In this document: piece after piece, positions 31,291 to 42,823 of the stretch | Numbering within the stretch: position 1 is the first letter of the stretch | Layout: each line of letters begins with the position of its first letter | NCBI RefSeq assembly: GCF_009905375.1 | Contig: NC_133656.1 | Span: forward strand, 236,676,396 to 236,740,395 | DNA length: 64,000 nucleotides | DNA from: Apium graveolens | Lineage: Eukaryota; Streptophyta; Magnoliopsida; Apiales; Apiaceae | Direction of reading: 5' to 3' | Translations under genes and position numbers: made by a program | The notes under the pieces: generated by a model | What the model was told of the DNA's origin: nothing | Databases searched by the model: none | Seen by the model: only the letters and a program-made list of their open reading frames with translations

Positions 31291-32165
31291 TACAAATAAA
31301 TAAACAAGTAAAAGCTGTAAATAAGTCCTTATTTTCATTTTTAATCCATTTTACAAGTAGTTATATGGAATTATGATAATTCACGGGAAAATAACCTAAA
31401 TAAGTCCTTATTTTCATTTTTAACCCATTTTACAAGTAGTTATAGGGAATTAATGATAATTCACGGGAAATTAACCTAAATAAGTCCTTATTTTCATTTT
31501 TATTCCATTTACAAGTAGTTATAGGGAATTAATGATAATTCACGGGAAATTAACCTAAATAAGTCCTTGTTTTCATTTTTAATCCATTTATAACTAGTTG
31601 TAGGGAATTGATGATATTTCACGGAAAATTAACTTAAATAAGTCCTTATTTTCATTTTTAATCCATTTTACAAGTAGTTATAGGGAATTAATGATAATTC
31701 ACGGGAAATTAACCTAAATAAGTCCTTATTTTTATTTTTAATCCATTTTACAAGTAGTTATAGGGAATTAATGATAATTCACGGGAAATTAACCTAAATA
31801 AGTCCTTATTTTCATTTTAATCCATTTTACAAGTAGTTATAGAGAATTAATGATAATTCACGGAAAATTAACCTAAGTAAGTCTTTATTTTCATTTTTAA
31901 TCCATTTACAAGTAGTTATAGGGAATTAATGATAATTCACGGGAAATTAACCTAAATAAATCCTTATTTTCATTTTTAATCCATTTACAAGTAGTTATAG
32001 GGAATTAATGATAATTCACGAGAAATTAACCTAAATAAGTCCTTATTTTCATTTTTAATCCATTTTTAACTAGTTGTAGGGAATTGATGATATTTCACGG
32101 AAAATTAACCTAAATAAGTCATTATTTTCATTTTTAATCCATTTTACAAGTAGTTATACGGAATT
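31290..32165. repeat. About 80-bp minisatellite, eleven units, grown from an intron
   Basis: Units read roughly AATAAGTCCTTATTTTCATT, TTTAATCCATTTTACAAGTA, GTTATAGGGAATTAATGATA, ATTCACGGGAAATTAACCTA. In copy A the matching intron (22845-22915) has about one unit. Some units carry AACTAGTTGTAGGG instead of AAGTAGTTATAGGG, showing partial homogenisation. Confidence 0.9.
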
Positions 32166-32170
32166 AATGA

Positions 32171-32267
32171 TACAAACCCGCCCTCAACAATCTCCGGCCC
32201 GCCCGTAGCCACAACTTTCCTACTCGGCAACATACTGCTGATACATAGTAAGACGGTGAGGCCGCTG
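32171..32267 (-). pseudogene. Scrap of the PMD exon (copy B)
   Basis: About 97 bases match copy A 23090-23190 (the region encoding QRPHRLAMHQQYVAEW on the minus strand). They are bounded by deletions on both sides and joined directly to the right subterminal palindromes. Confidence 0.8.
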
Positions 32268-32276
32268 AAAAACGAC

Positions 32277-32317
32277 TACCGCAATGCTTCATTGCGGCAA
32301 TGAAACATTGCGGTAGT
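32277..32317. repeat. Right subterminal CGCAATG palindromes, copy B
   Basis: CCGCAATGCTTCATTGCGG and an overlapping CGGCAATGAAACATTGCGG share one arm. They correspond to 26022-26061 of copy A. A decayed copy (CCGCAATGACACATAGCGG) lies at about 32700-32718 near the right end. Confidence 0.8.
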
Positions 32318-32795
32318 GGATTCATGTTTATTTGATATTCGATATAATATTTAACATTATTAATATTTTCAAATATTCAAATATTTTCATTTATTATTAA
32401 AAATATTGAATAATTAAAATATTTAAATATCAAAATATTTTCATTTATTATTTTAATATTTATTATTAAATATTTGAATATATTAATTTCATTTTAATGT
32501 TTCAATACTTTTAAAATATTAAATATTAAATATAATATTTAATAATATTATAAAAATATTTTATAGTATTTTTTAATATACAATCTTTAATCAGAAATAT
32601 TAAGAATAATATCTTAATATTTATGTAGATAAAAAAGCATTGATAAATGAATTAATATAGAAAAAAGGCAAAAAGGGAAATGGAGTATGTGGGTCACTGC
32701 CGCAATGACACATAGCGGCAGTAGCGGATCCCAGCCTTCCGTTTACCACTTCAACGATCCTGATTTGTTGGTTGTAAGGGGTCCCTATCCAACTA

Positions 32796-33150
32796 TAGCA
32801 TTTCACTACCCATTATCTTTCATAGTTTTATAAAATTTTGAAAGGTAATTTAAACGTTCACATATATTATATTTTATCACTTTTGATATTAATAAAATAT
32901 GTAATCTTAACCCCACATTCACTCAATTTTCTTTTGTGTTTGTAACTTATAAATTGATTAGTCGGTCACAAAGTGCTAAAATTTATATAAATATATCATG
33001 TAATTTATAAATGGATGTAGTTCACGAAATTTGGTAGGAAATACTATATATATTTCAACTATTGTGCAAGCAGTTGACACATGATTTAAAAATTTATATA
33101 ATTGAATATTAATATTTTATGTATTTGCATTAATTATGATTAAGATATTG
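32796..33150 (+). repeat. Dispersed repeat family, right half of the interrupted copy
   Basis: It resumes with GCATTTCACTACCC and continues as in 4245-4600 (CTCACTCAA..TTTT, ATATATCATGT.ATTT.., TTCA.GAAATTTGG). The first half ends at 15180, so the 17.6 kb between is insertion. Confidence 0.75.
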
Positions 33151-34730
33151 GAAGAGACTTAAATTTTTTTTACATCAAACACTAGTTCAGGCGTTCAGTT
33201 ATTTTGAGTATTAAATTTTCTTTTTTCTGTTTCAGTTATTTCGAGTATTAAATTTTCTTTTTTCTGTTTGAAACTCGGTACCCAAACCCCTAGCTCTAAA
33301 AGCAATTTATAAATAGTTTTATATTAATTTTATAAGAAAAACACTTTTACCAATTAGTTTAAATTTGTATTATTGGAATAAATTTTAAGTATGTATCTAT
33401 AATTATATTTTTTTTAAAAGAGTTTTAATTAGCTAGTAAAAAGTTGTTAAGATCAAACATAACCCTCCAATTGAACCAAAGTACAAATTACATTATACCA
33501 AACCAAACAGCACATTAGGACCTCTAAAATGCTCTTAAACAGAAAGACAAGAGACTAATTAAATACATGCAATTTATACATGGCAACTGATCCATCAAGG
33601 TCCCGAAAAAAATTATTAGTAAACCTGAATAATTTATGAGACGCCTATAGGCTTCAAATTTTTTTTATCAATAACCGGTGCAAGGCAACACATGAAAGGT
33701 CCTGTCAAATCAAAGACACTTCTTCCTTCCTGAGTTTTTGAAATCATTGTCCATGATTTACTATACCTACAGGCTACAGCTAATGTTCTAAAAATTCTCG
33801 ATAAATCCCCATTCGGCTGATTAATTCCCAATTAATTCCTTACAAAATATCCGATCGATTCGATCTTTGAAATCCGATTAATTTTTACGAATTTTTCTTT
33901 ATTAGAGTATATATAATTATTTATTAAAATTTAAATACTATATTAATTTATATATATATATAAGAGTCCTTGTTTTTAGTTCAGTATGAGAGTCCATATA
34001 TATGTTCTGCAAGTAAAATTGTATAAAAATAGTAATTTTGAAACATAATATCAATTGACTTTAAATAGCTCAAAAATATTAATTTTTATTAATATAAGAT
34101 ATTATAAAATTTATCTTTATTGGTAAGATATTCTCGTCGAGCTCGTAATTTAAATTTATTAAATTTAGATAGTGATTATGTATTTTCGGCTGGGTCATCT
34201 ATTCAAATTTCGAGTATTTTTCAAATTGGGTAAAATTCTGATTTTGAATCTAGTAATTTTGATACATAAATCAATTGACTTGATTTTATAAAGATCACAA
34301 AGATATTAATTTTGTTGGTAAGATTTTCTCGTCAAACTCGTAATTCAAATTAAACCAATATAGTGACATGGTATTTACAGATTTCGAGTATTTTTTAAAA
34401 AATGAGTCAATATCTAATTTTGAATTCGAAATAAATCGAAATATGCTAATTATAACTTATCTAAATATGTAGTACATATATATTATTTATATAAGTGTAT
34501 CTCTTTTTATCAAATAAAAAAAATAATTATATGTACAATTTATTTTTTATTAAAAATATACGAGACATACTTTTCAAACTAAATTATTTAATAAATAAGG
34601 TAATGATCCGTTTATATACTGTACTTAACTTTATATCTCAAATTTAATTGTTCAAAACTAACTCTACAGATATATTAGTAATCATGTTTAAAGTTAAATA
34701 AATTGTTGTTATTTACAACACTCACATACT
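33151..34730. other. AT-rich intergenic DNA
   Basis: I see no gene. 33780-33900 contains CCGATTAATT-type words also found near 49210-49320 and 55930-56010, probably another diverged repeat. An unrecognised 65-codon open frame lies on the minus strand at 33634-33831. Confidence 0.4.
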
Positions 34731-35050
34731 ATGTTTATGATAAAATACTTAAGTAACAGTGTGGTGTAGTGGTAAAATGATGTGTTATTCCTCTCAACAA
34801 CCTTTTTTATATAAATTTAAAATAGAGGGGTACATTAGTTATTTCAATGAGACTTTTTAATTATGTTTATGATAAAATACTTAAGTAACAATGTGGTGTA
34901 GAGGTTAAGTGATGTGCTTGTGAAACTGAAGACTCGGGTTCAATTCCTCTCAACAACCTCTTTTATATAAATTTAAAATAGAGGGGCAAATTAGTCATTT
35001 CAATGAGACTTTTAATCTCATCAATTTATCCCCTTATTCTCCTATTATAT
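34731..35050 (+). mobile_element. tRNA-derived SINE, two tandem copies
   Basis: The second copy (about 34862-35050) has an A box (GTGGTGTAGAGGTTAAGTG) and a B box (GGGTTCAATTCC) spaced as in a tRNA, followed by a unique tail ending GGGGCAAATTAGTCATTTCA. The first copy (about 34731-34861) has the same start and tail but lacks about 33 bases containing the B box. Together they look like a tandem duplication with an internal deletion. Confidence 0.65.
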
Positions 35051-35307
35051 AGAAGAGATATAAAATATTATGTCTAAGTAACTTATGACATATTTATCTT
35101 ACTTCAACTCCAACAAAGTGCTTTATTCTCATTATATATTTAATATTTTATTCTTAAAAATTTACTTTCATTATTAAAGCACAATATATAGTAGAGAGAG
35201 AAAGAGAGAGTGTACAATAATATATAATAAAATATAAAATAGGATAATGAGAGAAGTGATTTAAAAATATGGCACAAGAGTTTGTCCTAGTGATATAAAG
35301 CATCATT

Positions 35308-35774
35308 AGAGCAAGTCCAACAATGTCCTAGTAAATGCCTTATAAATATAATAAAATATTGTGTTATAGTGATTTAAGACAAATTTGTTTTACATCAACT
35401 TCAACAATATACCTTATATTTGTGCCTTATTACTAAAATAATAATAAATTTGAATTATAATGTGGGAAAAAAATGATGGGAGGAGAGAGATGTGTAAAAT
35501 GGGAGGGAAATAATTTTTTAATTAAAATAAATGTCATAGGGCATGCTTAGTGGTGCCCTAAAAATGAGGCACTTGATGAATGTTCTAGTATTTTAAGACA
35601 CCACTAGGACATTGTTGGAGCACTCTTTTGTCTAAGTGCCTCAAATTTTAATTTAAGACAAGTTTTTACGACACTCTTGGACTTGTTCTTTAAACAATGT
35701 TGTAACTACTTTTCTTATCAAATGCCCTAAATTTTGATTTACGATATCATATAAGGCACATGTTGAACTTGCTG
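35308..35774. mobile_element. MITE with AGAGCAAGTCCAACA terminal inverted repeats
   Basis: The left end AGAGCAAGTCCAACAATGTCC is mirrored by AGGCACATGTTGAACTTGCTGT at the right. The interior has repeated 'CCTAGTA..TGCC' phrases and no coding capacity. I cannot assign the superfamily. Confidence 0.6.
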
Positions 35775-36753
35775 TTATTTATTGTACTTCTAATTTCTAA
35801 CTGCTACAATATAAAATTTTGTTAATACAAAAGTGATAAAAGTTCAAAATGTCGAGTATTTGGATTGGGCTTCTATTTTCATCAAAAAGGAAAATAAAGG
35901 ATTGGGGTTTCGTTTATCAAGTAAAAAAGAGCCGCTGCAAGAGGCGTTGGTAATGGTGTTTTTTACTCCTACCTACTGTTTTGTCCTCCACCCCTCTGAA
36001 TTCTTTATATTTGAAAGGTTCGACACATATTTTAAGACTATTATATAGTTAATTTCATAAATTATTTTTAAAAAAAATATTTTTGAATAAATTTTATTCA
36101 AAAAATGAGGTGGCGAAGGTAGTACTAGTTTTTAAATCTTAAGATGTATGTTGAGCCCTGAAAAAAAAAATAAAGAAATGAGGTGGCGGAGGTAGTACTA
36201 GCTTTTAAAACTCATTATTGTAGTCTAGAATCTAGCTACATGTTATATTCATCAAATATAAATGCACTCTTCTTTCTTTTTTTCTTACAAAAAGTGTTAT
36301 TTATTTCATATATGAATTATTTCGAATATAATAACTGGATAAAAAAAATCATTCAAAAATGTTTATCAACTAATTAATGGGCACACAAATTATAGGAAAA
36401 TGCACTCTTGTTTTGATTGAAAAGAAATTCTTACATTTCAATGAAAATGAAATAATATTCAAAAATGATAATAAAATCATATAATTTATTGTTTAGGATT
36501 CCCCCGATTAAGCTTACCTTCATGTTATATTTATATTATTATATTAAAAACGAAAAAATTGCAAGTTTGGTTGTTGGTCTTATGATCACTCAATCCGGAG
36601 CCGTTAAATATTTCAGATCAAAATAACGTTAATAGTTTAATCAAATCATAAAAAATATTATATAAGAACATGTAAGGTAGAATCCCGTAAATAACATATT
36701 AAAATTATAATTTATAATATAAATAAAAGTATACCGCACGGATTATATACTAA
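35775..36753. other. Intergenic DNA ending in a Helitron 3' end
   Basis: There is no gene. 36100-36210 has two similar GAGGTGGCGRAGGTAGTACTAG phrases. The last bases (TACCGCACGGATTATATACTAA, up to 36753) look like a Helitron 3' end (CTAA then T); its start was not found. Confidence 0.4.
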
Positions 36754-37312
36754 TCTATACTATATCATAATAAACGAAATATTAAAAGTTTGGTATCCAG
36801 TCGGTCGGTACTTGCTGAAATTAACTATTTACCCTTAAATATTAAAATATATTTAATACTGAATTTAGTCTGTGGGATAAGTTAACAAGTTAAGGATGGC
36901 ATATAGCAGGAAATTAGGAATTATATTTAATACTTTTTTTAAGATTCTTAATGAGAAGCCTACTGAAGCACAATCACTATAACTTCAGTTAATCTCCTCA
37001 GCAAAACCTGATTTCTGATCAGGGGTCAATCCGTCAATGGAGAATCGTAGTATTCTTTTACCGAAAAATTAGAGATATTTGGATACATATTCACTGGGGG
37101 GACTATTGAACATGTAACAGTTTAATGTCCGTGTTTTAAGTATTTGAATTTGAAAAATATGGAGTTTTAAGTAATTAAAGAATATGGAAAGTAATAATAA
37201 ATCACAAAATTTATTATCTTTTCATTACTTTGCGCATGTTCGGAAGAGAAGACAATCCAAATGTCATCCAATCATTTGTTCCCGACTTAAAAAGCGAACT
37301 AAAAGAAACTAA
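36754..37312 (+). mobile_element. Helitron 5' part (end not identified)
   Basis: It begins TCTATACTATATCATAATAA immediately after another Helitron 3' end, so two Helitrons abut head to tail. A matching 3' hairpin is not seen before the next element, so the true extent is unknown. Confidence 0.45.
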
Positions 37313-37653
37313 GGCTCTGTTTGGGAAGGCTCTGTTTGGGAATGCTCTTAAGTGCTGCTAGAAAAATTAGATGATTGTTTGTTAATTTTTTTTAATTTAT
37401 GCATATTTTGAGATATAATATATAAAAATAATATTTTTTAGAAGATTTGATAATGAAACTGATAACTAATTCCTTTGAAAGCTGAAAACAGCTTTTTTCA
37501 AAAGTATAGGGGGACATGCTGTTGATAACAGCAGCTTTTAGACCAAAAGCGCTTTTCCAGACAGCAGTTTTTAGAATTTACCAAACACTTTTCTGACAAC
37601 TTTCAGCAAAAAGCTGTTGTAGCTGTCTGCAACAGAAATACCAAACGGACTCT
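37313..37653. mobile_element. MITE with GGCTCTGTTTGG ends (hAT-like)
   Basis: The left GGCTCTGTTTGGGAA (present twice, 37313 and 37328) mirrors the right CCAAACGGACTCT. Inside are paired AAAAGC/GCTTTT and CAGCAG words such as AACAGCAGCTTTTAGACC. It is non-coding. Assignment to hAT is by terminal resemblance only. Confidence 0.55.
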
Positions 37654-37822
37654 AAATATCAATAACTATACTGTCGTGTAAAGTAAATCAATAATTATTG
37701 TGAAAGTAACATATAAACGAAATTTTAAAAATTTTGATAGTTACAAAATCATACTTAATATTTTTTATTATATATTATTTGTACTATCACCTATACTATC
37801 TATCGATCTATTTATCTATCTA

Positions 37823-38698
37823 TCTATTACTATTATATAAAAGATGAAATATTAAAAAATTTGGTACAGTACGGTACCTGTTTTTTGGTACACGCTTAAT
37901 TTACTGAATTACCCTTCTTTTACTTAAAAGTCTTATTAGCCTTAGTAATCGAATTATAATAGAAAAACGAATAGAAATCGTTTTCAATTATAACACGTTT
38001 ATATTTTTTATTTCTCTCAAATAAAACAACTTCTCTAAATATCACGGACAAACTTATTTAATAAATTAGAATAGTAATATTATAACCACTACTAACTAAT
38101 AAATTACATTTTTCAGCTACTTAATTATTTATTTTATTTTATAATTTTAGTTAAAGATTTTATTAAGCTATCTTAAAGGGCAATCTATTATAGATGGTGT
38201 ATGCCGTAAATTTTACCCATAAATTTATTTTACTTAATTAGTTTTGTTTAATTTTATTTAGTTATTCCAAAAGGAGTTTGAATTCAACCAGTAGAAAGCT
38301 AACGATATAATACCCGTACACACCCGAATAATTTGATTTGATAGGTTTATAATTTGAAAAAATTTATAACCTCTCCAAGTAAATTCCAAAAATAAAATAT
38401 TTGACACACATAATTACCTAAACTAAAAAAATATTGATTTTCTAATATATTCTCACACTTCTTTCCACAAATAACAAATCTTTTCACAAATCAACTACCT
38501 TGCATAGAATATTTTCAGAATATTCTAATTTTAAAATATTTATCTAGACGAATTAATATCTAATTTCTAATAAATAAATTAAAAATAAAATTATGGATTT
38601 TATATTATTTTTTAAAAAATAAATTTAATAAAATATTATAAAAGAAAATATAAAATATTTTTTTAAAACAGCCGTGCATTGCACGGGTTTTAGGCTTA
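37823..38698 (+). mobile_element. Non-autonomous Helitron
   Basis: The start TCTATTACTATTATATAAAA and a 3' hairpin CCGTGCATTGCACGG at 38672-38686 are followed by GTTTTAGGCTTA|T. The last four bases are CTTA rather than the usual CTRR, a likely point change. No coding content. Confidence 0.6.
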
Positions 38699-38892
38699 TA
38701 TAATATAATAACCGAAATAGTGTATGATTTGGTTCAAGTTATTACCCAATTTTGATTATTAAGAAAATAGAGATATATATATACACGCTAAACTAATAAT
38801 GACTTGCACCGCTCCATTTCATTTCACCAAATAATAAAAACAAAAACACAAATAATCCTTAGAAATTTGACTCTACTCGGCTCAAACAAATA

Positions 38893-40168
38893 TCTATATT
38901 ATACTATTATAAGCAAAACATATGATAATCACGTATCTAATATAACTACATGCTCTTATGAATTATTATCCAACTTAATTTCTAATTACACTCAACTTTT
39001 ATTTTACCTCTTTTATAGGGAACCAAACACTTTCACTTCTATCTTACCTATTTTACAGGGAACCAAATTTTTTCAAGATTAATTTTAGTCATTCAAATTA
39101 TAATATAACAAAATAATTAATAAATCAATAAAAAATTATCACTTTCATATAGGCACTGCATCCGCACAGTAAAGCGGAAGCCGTAATTGAAGGACTTATT
39201 AAGATTTTAACTATTTAAATTATAAGCAAACTAGAGGATAATTAGGTTAGTTAGTTCATACCTTCTTAAGAAGTCAGTTAACACCTTGCAAAACAAACTT
39301 TAAACAATTATAATTTAATTAAAAAAAATAAACTATGTATCTAATATAACTATATACTCTTATAAATTATTATCCAACTTAATTTCTAATCACACTCAAC
39401 TTCTATCTTACCTCTTTTACAGGGAATCAAACACTTTCAAGATTAATTTTAGTAATTCAAATTATAATATAACAAAATAATTAATAAATCAAGAAAAAAC
39501 TACCACTTTCATATAGGCACTGCATCCGCACAGTAAATTAGAGACTGTAGTAGAATGACTTATTAATATTTTAACTATTTAAATTATAAGCAAACTAGGG
39601 GATAATTTGGTTAGTTGGTTCACACATTCCTAAAAAGTCAGTTAACACCTTCAAAAACAAAGTTTAAACAATTATAATTTAATTAAAAAAAATAAACCAT
39701 GTATCTAATATAACTATATACTCTTATGAATTATTATCCAACTTAATTTCTAATCATAATTGACTTTTATTTTACCTCTTTTATAGGTGTCAAACACTTT
39801 CAAGATTAATTTTAGTAATTCAAATTATAATATAATAAAATAATTAATAAATCAATAAAAAAAATCAATATTAAGAAAAACAATACAAAATCATTCAAAT
39901 ACACCACTGCTGTTCAACACAACCACTTTCATATAGGCATTGCATCCGCACACTAAAGCGGAGGCCGTGGTAGAAAGACTTATTAAGATTTTAACTATTT
40001 AAATTTTGAATCCTTCAATAATATAATGCATACAAAATAATATGTAAATATTTTAACTTCATTAATCTCAATAATACATACTTATTATTTTTCTTAAATT
40101 ATTTTGATATAAAATAAAAAAATTACAAATATTATAAACGTCGGTGCATCGCACGGGTTATAAGCTAG
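38893..40168 (+). mobile_element. Non-autonomous Helitron with a triplicated internal module
   Basis: It starts A|TCTATATTATACTATTATAA and ends with the hairpin CGGTGCATCGCACGGGTTAT and CTAG|T (40165-40168). Inside, a module of about 370-420 bases is repeated three times in tandem (from about 38934, 39340 and 39702). Each contains GAATTATTATCCAACTTAAT and CACTTTCATATAGGCA..GCATCCGCACA. No gene. Confidence 0.8.
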
Positions 40169-41037
40169 TACTCATAATATATAATAGTATAAAACACTCT
40201 CCTGAAACCATAGACCTACAAATGGATTATCATTTGTTAAAAGTAATTAAATTATTTACTTAAAAACTTTTCTAGCTTCATAGACAGTCCCTTTTATTCA
40301 GTATAAAATTTATAAGTTTCCTCCCATATCTTAAAGTATAGCAATGGTCTATCGAATGAAAATGCAAATATATGTAAAAACACGAAATTATATTCCTTTA
40401 ATGTGCTAAATTATATATTGCTTGTTTGACACAAATACATAAAATAATATTCAGCAATATAAATTTTTGAATCATGCGTAAAATGCAACAAAATGGTTAC
40501 CAAATTTCATGAAATTGATCTATTTGCAACTCGCATCGCATGACATATAATTTCGACACATGATGTTTTTGCTATAACTAGCCAAAGAGAATACAAATAT
40601 TTGGATTGTAATTCAAAGCGAGACACGTATTTAAGTTGAACGAGTTTAAATTTGTTACCGAACTTAATTTATATGAATTGAGTTAAATATTCGTGACTTG
40701 TGAGTCAAAACGAGAGAAGCGGAGTTTGCTTGCGAAGAATCAACAATTTAAAAAGTCAAATTTAAGATAAATAATCGTGAATTGCGAATTATACCATTTT
40801 TAAGTCGATTAAAAATTTTCAAATTCAAATTAGATATAATCGAATTTGATGTATAATAGCTCGACTCGTCGTTAATGAAACGAGCATAAAATTTGCTCCC
40901 AAATTAAATTCTTATCATATAAGGATTTACTATGGATCGTTAGATTTTTAAACAAATTGATCATAGTTGTTAGATTTAGAATAAAAATTATATTTTATAA
41001 ACAGTAATAAGTAGCTATTCTAAATTATTAGAATTTC
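40169..41037. other. AT-rich intergenic DNA with dispersed repeats
   Basis: There is no gene. 40330-40570 is an inverted relative of the family at 3795-4725 (CAAATTTCATGAAATTGAT...). 40600-40900 is a diverged copy of the CTCGA-rich repeat. Confidence 0.4.
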
Positions 41038-41730
41038 CTATCGTTTCAACAATTTAAACCAACAAGAAGGAGGCATCCTGAATTGAACAGAATAATAATG
41101 CAAAATTTGTAATTATTTTTTCCTCAAATTATGAATAATATTTTTTGAACCAAAATTTTAAACCATCACTGAATTAAATATTATTTCGTGAGTTTTGTGT
41201 GGGCTGTAAAATCGACAAAATATGATTTATAGAACTCAAGATAGAGACGAAATAAAATCAAACGAAACTCGGTAATTTTTTTGTTTTGTTTGAACTTTAA
41301 TTTTATTTTTTAGCTATTTCGAATTAATAAATATTTGTTAAATAAAGAATAAAACATTCATGCATATAACCAACGATTCTAATTGAATATAATTTTCTCC
41401 TTTTTCAATAATTTAAACCAAAAAGAAGTAGATATCCTAAACTGAATAGAATAATAATTCTTAATTCTTAATTATCAATTTTCTTTAAATTTAGGATAAT
41501 ATTTTTCTGACAAAATTTTTAAGTCATCACGGAATTACAAATTTCTTTGTTATCTTCGTGTGGGCCGTAAAATTGTCAAAATATGACTTATAGAACTCAA
41601 GATAGAACCGAAATAAAATCAAATGGAACTTTGTAATTATTTTTGTTTCTTTAAACTTCAATTTGATTTTCTAACTATTTAAAATTAATAAATATTTATT
41701 AAATAAAAAATAAAACATTTGTGCATTGCA
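41038..41730 (+). repeat. Direct tandem repeat, two units of about 340-365 bp
   Basis: The unit starting at 41038 (CAATTTAAACCAACAAGAAG) is repeated at about 41403 (CAATAATTTAAACCAAAAAG). They share GTGTGGGC.GTAAAAT, ACTTATAGAACTCAAGATAG and AATAAATATTTRTTAAATAAA. The second unit ends in TTGTGCATTGCACG, half of a Helitron 3' hairpin, so this may be the inside of a decayed Helitron. Confidence 0.7.
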
Positions 41731-42823
41731 CGTCGAAATATTAAAAATTTGGTAATCGGTTAGTCTAATATAATACACGAGATTGCTTTTGTATTTATAT
41801 TATTCACAGTATTTTTTCAAAACTTAAGTAAAGATAATTCGTTCGCAGGTATGATGACATTGAAATAAGACAAAATAAACTATTCATCTCGTCTAAAACA
41901 AAATTATAATATTGGTCGGGATTAAAATAAATTTTAAATCAAACTAAGTGTAATCAGTTGCATTTAGTCAGTGGAATGGATTTCGTCCTAAAACAAAATA
42001 ATAAATATTATTAATTCGACTAAAAAAATAACTTATTCAACTGGTAATTCGTTGATCGGAATAAAAGCATGAGCCTAAAATAAAATAATATTTACTATTC
42101 ATCCAGGTAAAAATTTATAGAACTAATTCACGGTTAAACAGAATTTAAAATCAAAATAAAATTCGATCAGCTAAAATAAATAATATAAAATTTCATCTGG
42201 GTTAAATGAAAGTATTTATATTTATCTGATTTTAAACAAAATTAAAATCAAACTAAACATTATCAGTTGGATCTGATCAATATAATGGGTCTTGGGATAA
42301 AAAAAATATTAAAATAAAACTAAATGGGATTCGTATATTATTGAACCGGGTTAAAACTTATCGTTTAAATTAAAATAATTAAATTTCGTGAAGACACATA
42401 AAAATAACAATAATACTATATATTTCAATTAGTAATATTTTTTTAAAATTTAAATAACTCTAAATAAAAAAATGAAATATATTCTTATTATATAAGATGC
42501 ATAAGGAGATTTTATCCAAATATTTTGTAGTTATAATACATGTACTAGCAATTTCATATGGATCGTTAGATTTTTATGCAAATATATGTGCATGTGTATA
42601 ATTACTATAAAATCATATCATATAAAAAAATTTGAACAAACAAATTTTGCATCTTAAAAGTTGCAATTCAATTTATATTTACTAAAAATTATATAATATT
42701 AAAAAAAATTGTGCATCGCATGTGTTCGAAGCTTGTATAATAAATATGAGTATGATCGAACGATTTTAAATTTACTTATGTAAGCTTGACCAAAAAAGGC
42801 TTGTATTTTTATACAAAGTATAA
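41731..42823. other. AT-rich intergenic DNA, probably decayed Helitron
   Basis: There is no gene. GAAATATTAAAAATTTGGTA at 41736 resembles the interior start of the Helitrons here. AATTGTGCATCGCATGTGTT near 42706 resembles their 3' hairpin. Confidence 0.35.

Larger units (their letters stand above)
26924..32795 (+). mobile_element. MULE copy B: internally deleted derivative of the same family
   Basis: The left end CAGGTCCAATCAGGAGCCAACGTGGG and right end CCTGATTTGTTGGTTG...GTCCCTATCCAACTATA match copy A. The 28440-30750 region matches A at about 16440-18713. It then jumps to A 22293-22840 (30751-31290), expands an intron repeat (31290-32165), and jumps to A about 23090-23190 (32171-32267). 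Finally it jumps to A about 26012 and runs to the end. It keeps the ends and palindromes but no working gene. Its 27120-27830 segment is AT-rich and unlike A. 27866-28140 and 28155-28430 are two tandem copies of a block present once in A (16160-16430). Confidence 0.85.

Noticed and set aside
15199..32795. A and B read as one very large element
   Set aside because: Each has its own left and right terminal sequences and promoter set, and a (TA)n tract separates them; two head-to-tail copies fit better.
33634..33831. 65-codon minus-strand frame ending KKNLKPIGVS
   Set aside because: Looks mildly protein-like, but I recognise no family, no splice partners and no conserved motif, so it was not called.
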